This document shows positions 23,378 through 36,300 of a stretch of 64,000 nucleotides of DNA, in pieces. The position numbers were made by a program, and so were the translations under genes. This stretch comes from Gossypium raimondii (lineage: Eukaryota > Streptophyta > Magnoliopsida > Malvales > Malvaceae): NCBI RefSeq assembly GCF_025698545.1, contig NC_068571.1, forward strand, positions 35,621,733 to 35,685,732, written 5' to 3'. Under the pieces are notes generated by a model. That model had not been told where the DNA came from. It did no database searches and worked only from the letters and a program-made list of their open reading frames with translations. Position 1 is the stretch's first letter. Each line of letters opens with the position of its first letter.

Positions 23378-25287
23378 ACTAAACAGTAAAGTAAGATATA
23401 GTTGATGACTGTGATTGAATATGGGAATGTATATAGTTGAATTATATATATATGGTGATGGTCAGAGGGTTGAAATAACATGAATATGAATTGAGGCCCA
23501 TACGAACTTAGTGAACGACTATGATACAAATGACATGTCATTAGGGTGTATAAGGTATTGGGTGCTGGTCTTGGATGTTTTATCAATGGCTAAGGTCTAG
23601 CATGTGTTGCAGATTCTTCATAGCTCGTGTGAGCAACATCGAGTAAAGTTATCATCCCAACCCACAGCTCGTGTGAGCATACCCATTTTTATAGCTCGTT
23701 TAAGCACTTATATTCATAACTCGTGTGAGCAACTCTATCCTGAGTATCTGTGGTTATTTCGCTATAGTTCTTCAGGTGAAAATAGATTTTATGGTATGGA
23801 AATGGAAGAATGATCTAATTATGATATGAACGTTGTTACATGAAACAAGTATGCTTAATACGTTTATGATACAATGGCATGGATTATGTTCTATGCTTAA
23901 TTTGTGAAGGTGAACCAACCTTGATGAACGTTGAAATTGCTTAGGTTGTTAAGGAATACTATGTCTTGTATTTACATAGATATATTCAATTCTTGAATTA
24001 TGTTAATGTCGGGCAACTTGTGTAAAATTTTATGTATGAACTTACTAAGTATTAAGTATGCTTACTTTTGTTCCGTCTTTTTTCTTGTAGATTGTCAGAA
24101 ATTATGCAATCGGTTGGATCCCGTCGGAGCTCACACTATCCTCTTAATGACTTGGTAGACTTTTGATCGTTCTAGCTCGGTTATAAGTGGCATGTAAATA
24201 GGTGTAGTTGGATAGATGTTTATAGGAGATTTGAGGCTTTTATTTTGGTCTCCTTGATGTGTATTTTGAGGTCAGTCGAACTTTGTAAATATATGTGTTA
24301 TGTGGTGCTTTGAATATGCTTAAATGGTTAAGTGATGACTCTTTAATATGGAAATGGTATGGTTGTTGAATATGATTTAATGTGATAGCATGAATGAGGT
24401 TTAAATTGGTTAGATTGAAATGGAAGTTTGAATTGTGGATGTTTAGTATTTTGGTTAGTATTTGAAAGGTTTGAATGTTATATTTTGAGATGTTGAATTG
24501 GTGTATTCATAGTGCTAAATTTTGGTACCAAATTATGTGCAATAGGTTCAAAAGCTTTTGTTGTGAAATAATGTCATTGAGGCATATTAGTTAGTTGTTT
24601 AAGTTAATGGTTTAGGTGCGCTTTGGCATGTTTTGAAAAGGTGTAGTATTGGCAAGTAGCATTGGTACAAGTTTTGGAATGGTTGAAATAAGTATCTTGC
24701 ATCTAAAGGCACATTTTGCTGCACATGGCCTAACATACGGTCGTATGTCTCCACACGGGCTGGTGACATGGCCTTGTGACTACTAAGGTAATTATTTTAT
24801 GATTTACATGGTTCCCGAATGTCACACAGGCTGGCTACACACCCGTGTGAGTTTTTGTAGAGTAGTCTTAGTTTGCATACGATCTCTACTTGTTACATGG
24901 CTGTGTGATTTTTGTTGAGTTTTTGCATTTTGGTACACACGATCTCAGTGAGTTACAGGCCTGCCACACGGCAGTGCGACTCATTCTCCAAATGACCATA
25001 GTTTTTCACACGACCTAGGTACACGGCTGTGTCACCCCTGTTTGCAGATTTTCCATATTTTTTGCTAGGTTTTCAAATAAGTACTTATTTTTTCTCGGGT
25101 TGATTTAAGAACTTTCGGAAGCTCGTTTGAGACTTGGTCTTGACTGTGAATGATTTGAAACATGAATGACGAAATTTTTGCTATTTCTTTTAAGTTTAAA
25201 GCTGATTATGAATGTGTTCATTATGTTAATTGCTGTAGCATCTTGTAGCTCGGGTCTGATGACTGAATCGGGTGAGGGACATTACAC
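23378..25287 (+). mobile_element. 3' part of a plus-oriented long LTR
   Basis: The sequence ends CGGGTGAGGGACATTACA at 25287, which matches the 3' end type of the neighbouring LTRs (GGGTGTTACA) with substitutions. It contains a spaced-repeat block at 23622-23738 and a GT/AC-rich stretch with repeated ACACGG-type motifs around 24740-25035. No coding region is recognisable; the short frame at 25166-25357 crosses the LTR end and is not supported. Confidence 0.5.
23622..23738. repeat. Four spaced copies of AGCTCGTGTGAGCA
   Basis: Four degenerate copies (one reads AGCTCGTTTAAGCA, one starts AACTCGTG) spaced about 25-45 bases apart. The block occupies a place in this LTR comparable to the minisatellite blocks of the neighbouring LTRs. 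Confidence 0.75.
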
Positions 25288-26530
25288 CATTCCATGCTCA
25301 ATATATCATTTGAGTTCCATAGAAAAATTTCACAACATGTTACCAAAGCAAACATAGTTTCACATGTGCATTAGTTTTTTCAAGATAAAACATTAGATAA
25401 GATTCAAACTAAATTAACATTTTAAGCTAACACATATAAACACCTATGTACATGCCATATAATCGGACTTTAGAGCATTTTAAAGACTATCTAATTAACA
25501 ATGAGATAGTGTGAGCTTCTCAACGATCCGCTTGACACATTCTACAAGTCAACAATCTACAGGGAAAGGGAAAGAAAAGGGGTAAGCATATTGAATGCTT
25601 AATAAGTCATAGACATTAAACAACAACTTACCTCGATTTACAATCTAATACAATAAACTACTAGCTTGACAAGTTTGCCTAAACAAGACAACCATATATC
25701 AATAAGGTGAGTTCAACATATATCGTATCATATAGTAATTTAAACATATAACATTCCAATTCACTTATAATAAACATTTCAGTATCATTCATATAATCAA
25801 TCAACTTTTAATCTATTCAATGTCAATTTCATGTCAATTTCCAAAGCGAATTGCTTAATTTGTCATGTCCTCATATCAGTCCTTTAGACTTGTATATCCG
25901 ATTTACATAATCTTTCGTATACTAACAAAATTCATATTTTTTAACTCTTCTTTTAAGAATTATTTCACAATATCAATTCAATTGATATACCATTATCAAC
26001 TTTACATTTTATACCCATATTAACATGACTCAAACTCAAACGGATATACAGTCTAACCAATACACCTATTTGGCACCCAGTGCCTCATAGAAACGTTTGA
26101 AATAAATAAATTGCGCCCATCGCTCATCAGTTTAACTAAAACAATAATTGTGCCCAACACTCGTCGGGACGTTCGGAAGAAAAATGCGTCCAGCAACTTA
26201 TTGACATATAGCCGAAATAACTCGTACTCAAACTATTCTGTGGCATGTTAATTATATCCGACTCTACCTGAACAATTAATAGGGTACCCAATAATCTAAT
26301 TTCATTTTAATTTTGATTCTATTGATTTCAATATCATCAATTCATTAATCAATATATCATTTCATACAGGGCATATCATGATTCATCTCGATTCCAAGCC
26401 AATTTCACCAAGTTATACTATTTTCAATTTAGTTCTCTATCTTGATAATTAATCAAATTCATACCAATATGATTCAATCAGTCATAATAAACTATAAATT
26501 CATTAAATATCTCAAATTTCAATTCATCAT
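25288..26530 (-). mobile_element. Minus-oriented long-LTR sequence
   Basis: Read on the minus strand, the stretch around 25620-25500 (GCTTACCCC..., ...CTGTAGATTGTTGAC, then AGCTCACACTATC) parallels 24050-24150 on the plus strand. This is therefore a related LTR in opposite orientation. It appears to continue after the insertion 26531-27905, to about 28150. Its true ends are not resolved. Confidence 0.45.
26073..26203. repeat. Four spaced copies of a GCGCCCATCGCTCATCAG-like motif
   Basis: Degenerate copies begin near 26073, 26113, 26150 and 26186, about 36-40 bases apart (for example GCACCCAGTGCCTCAT and GTGCCCAACACTCGTCGG). Confidence 0.6.
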
Positions 26531-27905
26531 TGTAACACCCCCTACCTATATTCGTTGCTGGAATAGGGTACGAGGCATTACCGGAGTTTTTTGAATTAAT
26601 TTTTTTCATTATTACGAGTTAAATACTATTCTTTTATTGAAACATATTATGACGCCCTTTAGATGAGACTCCGAAGCCCAAAACATACATCGATATCAAA
26701 CCAAATCAACTAATCCAATTCAACATATTTTCAAGATAGATTTACGCATATCCATAAGATAACCTCATCACATACCAAAACCAGGATTTGATAGCCATAC
26801 CAATGACTAACTTTACATTCATTTCACATTAACATTTACTTTATCAACTTATACACGCCATTGATTCCAAAATAAAGTTTCTTGATATACCAAAATGTTG
26901 AAGTTGATAGTGTGATGTGTCTCCGACCGAATCCAACCTCCGAACTCTTCATACTACGAATCAGGGAAAAAGGAAATAGGGTAAGCACGTTGTGCTTAGT
27001 AAGCTCATGTAACAAGAATTATACTTACCTAATATTTTCAATACAATACAATAAATTTTCATACATCCATTCAATTTACCATTTACCTATCACACACAAA
27101 CTCAATCAAAACATTAATCAAATAGCATCATATGAGTTCAATACAAAGATTAATGATTGATGAGCTCATCAATTCCATGTTTTCTATTACCCTTATTATT
27201 TCCCATATTTATCCCGTTGAATTTCTCAAAATTTCAATGGATTTTTAGAGGTGCACTTTTAGCGTATTATTCCGGGTCCGTCAATTTATATTCATGTGCG
27301 CACATTTCCATTTCAGAGAGCACACTCCCGCGAACCTTATCCTTACTACGAGATTACCAGTCCAGGCTAAATCCCCTGTAATATAAACTTATAGAGTATT
27401 GTTGGGATTACCAGTCCAGGCTAAATCCCCTGCAACGACAATTTACTTTAATGAGCTTGGATTTGAATTACCAGTCCAGGCTAAATTCAGACCCTAATTC
27501 GGATTACCCGTCCGGGCTAAATCCATTAGACACTTAAGCTATTTAATCATCCTAGCCACTTTTACACCTTTTCCAATTTAGTCTTTTTCATTTAATTGAC
27601 TACCCAAACATTAAAATTTTCTAACGAAATTTTAATACCACATTACTAACATTTCATAAATATTTATAAAAATATTTTCAACTTAGTTTTACGAGATCGA
27701 GGTCTCAATACATTGTTTTTACCCAATTTCTTCAATAATTTCTTTTTCTAACTAACTACTAAATCGGTAAAATTTTTCTATCGGTATTTTCATACGATTT
27801 TCCTATCATATCAATATCCATGCAAAATATTAAAATAAATTTCTCTTTAAATCGATTGTGGTTACAAAACCACTGTTCCAATAACCTTGAATTTAGGCCA
27901 TTACA
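26531..27905 (-). mobile_element. 1.37-kb minus-oriented LTR related to the 3.44-kb unit
   Basis: On the plus strand it opens TGTAACACCCCCTACC and closes AGGCCATTACA. The last ~220 bases are the reverse complement of the start of 19938-23377: shared blocks include ATCGAGGTCTCAATAC near 27697-27712 and AAATCGATTGTGG with CCACTGTTCC near 27850-27880. The flanking pentamers ATCAT (26526-26530) and ACTAT (27906-27910) match at only three of five positions, so the target duplication is uncertain. No internal coding domain. It seems to be nested in the LTR sequence of 25288-26530. Confidence 0.6.
27352..27526. repeat. Four copies of GATTACCAGTCCAGGCTAAA
   Basis: Copies start near 27352, 27406, 27465 and 27502. 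The first two share the full GATTACCAGTCCAGGCTAAA core followed by TCCCC; the third and fourth carry substitutions. Spacing varies from about 37 to 60 bases, with unrelated spacers. Confidence 0.88.
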
Positions 27906-28149
27906 ACTATACTTAATTTATCATTTCTTTGTGATTTAATCCATATATCACCTTTTGTACCAAATTACAACAATTCAAATTACTATCAAACATAAAAAAT
28001 TCATAATTTAAATATATAACAATTTAAATACAATCATGCCATATGAACTTACCTAACAAAACAGTAAACGAACATTCTTTAATGACTAATCAACAATTTT
28101 GCCTTTTTCCCCGATTATCTTCAAATTGCTTCAATTCTCAATCTAATCG
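27906..28149 (-). mobile_element. Continuation of minus-oriented LTR sequence
   Basis: AT-rich sequence following the nested LTR. It carries an ACTTACCTAAC block near 28048-28058 that reads on the minus strand like the GTTAGGTAAGT leader motif of the other LTRs. No gene is seen. Confidence 0.35.
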
Positions 28150-28240
28150 AATTATTAAAATATTAAATGTATAAAAAAGTTAAGGAAGGGTGTAAAACCA
28201 CTTTACTTTTACATCGGCGTAAGTGATCCCTCCCCTATAT
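28150..28240 (-). repeat. Copy 2 of the ~90-bp inverted repeat
   Basis: Reverse complement of 13368-13460, with the central ACTTTACTTTTACATCGG and GATCCCTCCC motifs conserved. Confidence 0.65.
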
Positions 28241-28248
28241 TTTATAGT

Positions 28249-29270
28249 TGTTAGGCCCAAAAATATCAAGAGGGGGATGAATTGGTATTTTAAAAAATCT
28301 TTGCAAACTTTTCTAAATGATAAGGAAAGGGAAGAAAAGCTTGGACAAATCGATTTGTAATGGTTCGACCCCAATTGCCTACCTCTACTACCTTGGTATA
28401 CATCAACAAAGGATTTCCCAATTCACTATACTTAATTATTACCTTTTAAGGAAAATGTATAACTTTTACAACCCCTATCTTTTTCACAAGGCTAAGATAA
28501 AACATTTCCCTAGTTTTTATAAGTTAACTAGAACCCTTCCTAGTTTTTGTGACTTAGCTAAAATCCTTTACAAATTACTCAAGGTTTTATACCCCAAAAA
28601 CCTTAAGTAGCCTTTTCTATGTAGAAGAAAAGATGTAAACAATAAAAGTCTCTCAAAGGTATGTGCTTACAAGTGTTTAACTCTTTCAATAAATTGAAAT
28701 GAGAATGATAAAAAAGATCTAACAATGAGTACTTAAAAGATATGTACAAAAGAAAATGAAGAATAAATAATTTGATGCTTTTCTGTTAATTTTTATGTTT
28801 GGATGTTCTTCTCTTCTGTCTTCAAGTGTTTTTGACTTGGATATATACCCTCTAATTGATTTTTGGACGTTTGGAGCCATTGGAGGGAGTTTTTAGCCGT
28901 TGAGAGCATTTATTTTGAGCATTTAATGAAACCTTGCAATAGTGTGTTTCAAGATACAAATCCCTTATCTCAAGACAAGAAGAACAAAATATGACCGTTG
29001 GAGCTAGATGTCTCAATACAATCTATCGTATGTCTTGAGACAAGGCTCCCTTTTGCTTCAATGTTGGCAGGTCTTCGAGAGAAAAACAAGATTAATTTGA
29101 AGCATTTTTAGCTTTGATGTTGGTCTGTCTCGAGTTAGGCATGCTTATGTCTCGAGACAAGATTGGAAACCTTAAAAACTGTGGCTTAAAAACATTTTAA
29201 AGTATTTGGGGTTCTAAAATTTTTTTGTAGAAAAATTAAGTCATTTAAAAACTTTATTTTTGAGTTTGTA
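28249..29270. mobile_element. LTR-like sequence beginning TGTTAGGCCC
   Basis: It starts TGTTAGGCCCAAAAA and continues with AGAGGGGGATGAATTGG, a beginning I associate with one class of plant LTRs. TCTCGAGACA-type motifs recur near 29035-29160. The right end is not identified, no internal domains follow, and the frame at 28317-28610 shows no family resemblance. The end coordinate is a guess. Confidence 0.35.
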
Positions 29271-30235
29271 ACACTTAAAAATATATTTAGATAAGATTGA
29301 AATAATTCATGCAAATTTAAATAAAAATTTTATAATAAAATTTGTTACATCAAAACAATTAAAAATAAAAGCTAACCATAATTAATATAAATGAAGGACA
29401 AAATTATAATAGACACCCAAATTGGTTTTCGAAAAGTCAAACTTTTTAATTTAATTTAAAAGATAATTTGACAAAATAATTAAAATACTCGAGACTTAAA
29501 TCTTAAATTAAATATTTTCAAAAATACTTCTTTACAATATTTTAAATAAATTAGGCGTAGAGTAAAATGAGGTAGGAGTAGGAGGCAGTAGTTAGAATAG
29601 AGGCGCAAAGCAGAATGAGGTTAAGGGAATTCCAATTGACAACACTTGTCTTAAATTAATTGAGTTGTCTTGTGGCCCACAATGTAGGAACTTATAATGG
29701 GCTCTTTCTAATCACTCAGAACTGGAAAATTTCCCTTCTTCCCACTATTTCTTATTTCCTTCAAATTCCAGATTTGACCATCAAGTTTTTCTCCTAGGTT
29801 TATGAGAAGGCATTTAAATTAAAAAAAAGTTAAAATATGATATAAGTCCTTGTACTTTTTATAAGTTTAAAATTTAGATCTTATATTTTTATTTTAAAAA
29901 ATTAATTATTTTAATTTTCAAATTTCAAAATTCAGTTTCAATCATTAAAACTATTAGAATTCTTTGTTAAATTTACTTAAAAATGACATTATAATAAATT
30001 TAAATTTAACAAAATGATTTTAACAATTTTAACCGTTAAACCTAAATTATAAAATTTAATAAGTAGAAGGATTAATTTCTAAAAATAAAAATACAGCCTA
30101 TTTTAACAGAATAAAAACTACAGACAATTTGATATAAGTTTGTAAGAATATTAACTATTTAAAAATGTTTTTGGGTAAAAAGATCAGAAAAAAAAAGAGG
30201 TTATTTTTTGGATGGTAAAAACGCTTGCTTTTACT
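29271..30235. other. AT-rich DNA upstream of the SDR gene
   Basis: No gene on either strand. It should contain the distal promoter of the following plus-strand gene. Nothing specific can be assigned. Confidence 0.45.
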
Positions 30236-30239
30236 GCGG

Positions 30240-30244
30240 CCAAT
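30240..30244 (+). promoter_or_regulatory. CCAAT box upstream of the SDR gene
   Basis: CCAAT lies 143 bases before the start codon, in a locally less AT-rich promoter region. No sharp TATA box can be chosen downstream of it. Confidence 0.3.
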
Positions 30245-30386
30245 AAAATTAGTATATTGACTGTCTATGTGTAGTAATCCACTTCACACTAAAATCTTCT
30301 TTGCTTAGCGTATAGCACTACTCTCAGAACACACAAAAAGAGAGAAGACAAAAAGAAAAATCGTAAATCATCGAGTGGGAGTGGGA

Positions 30387-33300
30387 ATGGCGAAGAGGAA
30401 GCAAGGGTTGGGTTGGATCGAATGGTTGAGAGGATGGATGTACGTGATCTACGAGATGCTTTTCCAGAGAATAACGGCGAGTCACCTGCACAACCCATTA
30501 GAGTTGCCGCCCTTGAGCGACCTCACCTGCATCGTAACTGGCTCCACAAGCGGCATCGGGAGGGAAATTGCTAGGCAATTGGCTGAAGCTGGGGCACATG
30601 TTGTAATGGCTGTCAGGAATCCTAAGGCAGCTCATGAGTTGATTAATCAATGGTCTGCCTCTTGGCATGGGCTCCCATTGAACATTGAGGTCATGCAACT
30701 TGATCTTCTATCCTTGGATTCTGTAGTCACTTTTGCTAATGCCTGGAATGCTCGTCTCGCACCATTGCATGTTCTTATTAATAATGCCGGAATTTTTTCA
30801 ATCGGAGGTTCGTCATTTTTTTTGGATTTCATTAATTTTTGGAACCCAAAAAACGGAGATTTATATTTCAACTTGCCATATGCAGAACCCCAGAAGTTTT
30901 CAAAGGATGGCTTTGAGGAACATATGCAAGTCAATCATCTGGCTCCTGCACTGCTCTCAATATTGCTTTTGCCATCCCTTATTAGAGGATCTCCAAGTCG
31001 AATCATTAATGTCAATTCTGTTGTAAGTTCCGCTCAGCTCATAACCCTTACTAGAATTTTACTCCCTCTTCTAGAAGAGGAAAAATGAGGAGACTGGCGG
31101 CAAAGATTCTGCTGCCCTGCTATCTTGATGCTAACCATTGCTTTCTTGTATCACTTTATGTGCAATTACTTTTGCTGGTGAAATGCACTCCCCATTTTGT
31201 TGGCTTATTGGAATGGGTATGTAGGAGGTGGTAAGTGATGCAGTAGTGTTAGGGAATTCACTAAACATTATGCACTTTGTTCATTGCATTTGGTATGAGG
31301 AGAATCAAAGATGAAACTTCTGTAAGGGTCTGCAATTGCATATGCGGTTGCTAAACCTCATGTTTTTTAGATTGGTTTTGTAACTTTTGTTCCAAAGACT
31401 GTGATTTTGTTGAGCATTATGTTCTTGAAATTGTGTTTTGTTTTGGTGAGTGCTTGATTTGGCTCTTGCTGGAAGTTTGAATTTGACCATTTCTGTTGCT
31501 TTTATTTTCATGTGCAGTTTTCTTCTAAGCTTTCTTTGTATGGTAGAGTGCCTTTTACTAATAATACTACTGATAGTTATCATAATCTTCATCACCAGTA
31601 TTATGTGGAAGTTATTTCTTTCATGATGTATTTGATGTTTCTCTTCTGTAGATGCATTATGTTGGCTTCGTTGATACAGAAGACATGAATGCTGTTACTG
31701 GGAAAAGAAAATACTCAAGCCTGTTGGGATATACTAGCAGCAAGCTAGCACAGGTATAATCAGAAGTCACTTCAAGTCCTTCTAAGTGGCTGGCTTTAAA
31801 TTTTCGTTGAATTATGATATTTTACATCACATCTTCGGCTTCACCTGTGGACACAAAATAGGCAGCTTACCTTGTAGTGCTTTTCACATGATTAAACTTG
31901 GGTTACATGGGTAAGTTTAACTGTCAAGCTAACCCCTTTCCTTCATTCTGTAGCAGGCTTTAAGTATAATTATTTTACTGCTTTGCCCCTTAACAATAAA
32001 ATATCTAGAATTGTACATTCTTAAAACTGAAATTGCATAGAAAGAGTAAATAAATCTTCAATGATTTCCTTGTCAAACATGTTCTCGTTCCCTGCCCTTG
32101 GTTCTTGCATCCCAGTCCCTCTTTCTGTAAACCTCATTCAGCTTTCCACTAGTTGAAATTGAGACCCCCGAGTTAAATGTTTCAATAGCAAATGATTGGG
32201 ATGTTTCTTGGGGACAAAATCATTACAGTTAGGTCTGTAAATGATCCAATCCCAGCTGAGTTGGGTATCACTTGCTTATACTCAGCTCGACTAAATTTAG
32301 ACAGGCCTGAACATGAATGAGCTCAAGCCAAATTGTTTGGACTGAGCTTGGTTGAGTTAACTGAGCATTTAACTAAACATTAGCTCATATCAAGCTCTCA
32401 TTGAAGCCACATTATAAAAACTTTTAACTCAAAAACAGACTCCAAAAATGTCTTTTGCTAAAGATAGCTTCTAAAAAATAATATGGTCCTATATGTGAAG
32501 CCATTTATGATTCCCTTGGAATAAAGGTGAGTGCATTAGGTCTAAGGATGGATTTATATCGACAGCACCACTTGCTCCTTCACGTTGCCAGTTGAATTTT
32601 ACAACTCCATTTAAGGAGTGGATTTCTTCTCTTGCTCATGTTTCCAGATTTATCTTTTGTGTGTGTGTTTTTTGTGCATAAAAAAATAACTCTGCAATAA
32701 TGTTTCACAAAATTTACAAATGAATTTCAATCTTTTTTATCCTACTTTCCAATAACATAAATGTTAAATCATAATTTGTTTGTGTAAGAAGATATGGAAG
32801 TTAAAATTTAATCACCTTGATGAATGATAAGTTATTGTCAGACCTTTTACTTTGCTTGTTCACAAACACTTTATCAAGCTTGTTCGTGAACATAAACCAG
32901 TTAAGCTTACTCATGTTCAAGTGTTGTCTTTCAAGCATGCCTAAAAAGGTTTTTTTGAACTTGTTTGTTAAGCTTTATAAATGAACATAAACAAGCTCTA
33001 ACTGATCATGATCATGATCTGTTTTGTCAAGGTAATGGTACACTTACACTCCTTATTACAATTTTATTCTTAACTTCAACTCAGCGTAAAATTAAATTGG
33101 GAGGTCATTTTGTATAACAAATCCAAGGAGAGGTAATCCTCTCTCATTTGCAAACCCCTTTCTTCTTCTATTGAATTTGAGACCTCCTAGTTAAAATTTT
33201 CAATTGCCAACAATTGGGATGTCTTCTTGGCAACAATACAATTACAATTTTTTTCTCCCTTCTAAATTTAAATATGGAGAGAGATCACTTAGTTTAACAA

Positions 33301-36300
33301 GTAAGTTGGTCTTTCAACTCAATGCAACCTCTGGCGTTTTCTACAGCATACATGATTTTTCATCCTGTTGTAGTAACTGATCATCTAGAAATAAAAAGTT
33401 GGATATAAGCAAGATGTAAAGTAAAATATATTACATCGACAATGGCTTATGAAAGTGGTGCCTCTGCTTGCAGGTCATGTTTAGCAGTGTCCTCCACAAA
33501 CGGCTACCTGTTGAAGCTGGTGTTAACGTTTTGTGTGTATCACCTGGAATTGTGCACACAAATGTTGTAAGTCTATTAGAGCATTTCAGTTATTAGAAAG
33601 GTCATCACTTGAATGTTTGATATATTTAATTTATTTACCAACATGTCATCTATGTAGACCACATGGTATATGTCATTCTCTGTGAGTTTTCCTGTGGTTT
33701 GGAAGGTCGAAGTGTTATTCATTGTGTTAAGGTAAATTGAAGGGTACATGGAACAGAGCCATAAAATACTGGGAGAGTACTATCTGCTTTCGGAAAGATT
33801 GATTGGACAACATCTTGATGGCTGCAGACCATGGTTATTGTTAACAACATGACCCTTGTCCAGTATAAAGTTGGACATGGAATCTTTTACTGATGTGCAC
33901 TCAATTAGCTGTTAGGCTCAAAGTATGAATGTGTTATTCTCATGGTTCCTCATGCATTTACATGCCCTATTTTTCTAACAAAAACCATTCTTGTAGAGAA
34001 TATGTGTAAAGACAACAGGCTTTCTTGTCTACGTCTTGTAATAATAAAAGTGAACAATTTATTATTCAAAACTTATGTTTTTGAACTATGGTAACCTATG
34101 TTGCTCGAACTCGGTGGCAATTGTCGGATAGATGTAGTGTCCCACACGACTATGTTCAATGTTTTCAAAGTTTCTCCTTATATTTTGAGTATCTTACCCC
34201 CATACACATGTTTGAGTTAGGGAAAATGAAAAGTCCTTACATAGATGGTAACTATTTTATTTATTTATTTTTGAAAAATTTGTTTGCTAAGGTAATCTAA
34301 ATTATTTGATGCATGTGCCTTAACTTATTACAAACAATATTTCGTTTCTCGTCATATCTCACTCAGCTGTGAGTTCTTATTTTCTGATTAATCATCCTTA
34401 TCACATAATTCACAGTCTTTATGTTTCTGTCATTGACAATGTTGAACTTATTTTACGTATCTTCTGTGTTTGAATGCAGGCTCGGGATCTTCCCAGAATT
34501 GTTCAAGCTGCATATCATTTAATACCCTATTTTATCTTCAGTGCTCAAGAGGGTAAGTATTCACCCCTGTTAGTTCAGTTGTGTTTTCTTAATTTTTTCT
34601 GTTAATGCATGTAGCACATATCTTTTGGGAAGCATATCTATCGTTTGCCATATCTATCATCATCATATAAATAATTGTCACATCAAGGTAATATTTTAGG
34701 GTTGTTTTCAGAACTTTTTCCTTTTCTTTTTATTTTGTTAAAAAATTAAACTTTGTAAAACCTTTTTGCAATTTATATTCTTTTTGGCATGCCAAATGAA
34801 TTCTTGGTCTATGATGTCATGCATCTTTAAGAAACTAAGATGAATCGCCATGTGCTAGTGGATTTACTGATCATCTAGAGAGGGATTGGTTAAGTTTTCT
34901 CCTTATCCGTACAAGCCTTTACTCCTAGCTACAAGTTTCATCCATGAAATCAATACCAACTGTTTAAGCAAGTTAATAGAAGGGAACCGATTCCACACAC
35001 AAGATATTGAAAATTTTCCCCATCAATAAATTCAGCTGAAGTAATCCATTCACTTTCCAAAATCTATTTACAGTCAAAAACCACTTTCAACACAAAATAA
35101 TACAAGAAAGCTGTATCTCAAGCTTGCTAATCACATGCTTGTTACCCATCTTCAAGAAATTTTTTTATAATTGCATATGCTACTATGAACATATCAAGAA
35201 CTTTCCTTTCCTCTAGAAACATTTTGGAAGGACCCATACTCCCGTAGTGGTGCCTGGTTTTTTAATCTCTTTTCTTAAAGAATACATATTAAAGTTATGC
35301 ACATTACTGACTAGGTTGACTGCTTTAAACTATTTTATATAGACAGTCCTAGACATTTTAGGAATAAAGCGCTATTGGATAAATTGAAAATTCAACACTA
35401 AATAATTAATAATCATTTTCTTTTACAGCAGTATTGAAATAGTGCTCTACTAAAATAAAATATGAAACAGTTTTTTGTTGTTGTGGTTTTTGAAGTATTG
35501 TACAGTTAAAAGTTAAAATGTAAAATAAATAGTTAAAAATAGAGTATAATGTTAATGTAATTAGATCACAAATTTTCCTTAAATAAGAATGATTAAATTT
35601 ATTACATTACATATGACTTTCAACACTTTTTCTATATATGATTATCTCAAAAGTATATTATATTTTTAATGACGCTTGTTCTTAGTTTGCATAGCATATG
35701 TATGTATGAGTCTTTGGATAATAATAGCTGGTGCATAGACTTCTTGGTATTCATATTACCATTTAGCATGTTTTAAATCATACTTAATGTTATGATTGAG
35801 TTTAAATCTTCAAAGTTATATATCTCAACCTTAAAAGGTTGAAAAATACATTTATAATTGTATAATGAATGAGAAATACCTTTCCAAAATTTAACTTCCG
35901 AATAAAGAGGAAAAACAAGTTTATCATTGGAATTTTTTCTTACACAAGTCATTTAATTACAAGTCTTATTTTTTAAGTTTCAGTTCGGGCCTTTATGAGT
36001 GTGTATTGGATGGTCGTGCGATGGCTTGTTTTAGATTCAGGTTATTTTGGGTTTGAGATACTCAAGTGTAGGTTCTCTCTAGTTCGGTTAGTTTCAAGTA
36101 TAGGATTGTTTTGGTTTGACTGTTTAACTTTTTTGGTAATTTTGGATATCATCATTCCAGTTATTAGGTTCAGGTATAATTTGCCATTTTTAGAAAGGAG
36201 ACATTCTCTCCGTTTGGCTCCACAAGCTTTTCATAGAAACCACAAATAGCCTCTTCCATATGCAACATTCTAGATCACCTTGCTTTTAATAGCATTTAGA

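Noticed and set aside
30808..30885. Treating residues [11 protein letters not shown] and following as a real part of the FEY protein
   Set aside because: The family sequence is continuous across this point, and good donor and acceptor sites remove the segment in frame.
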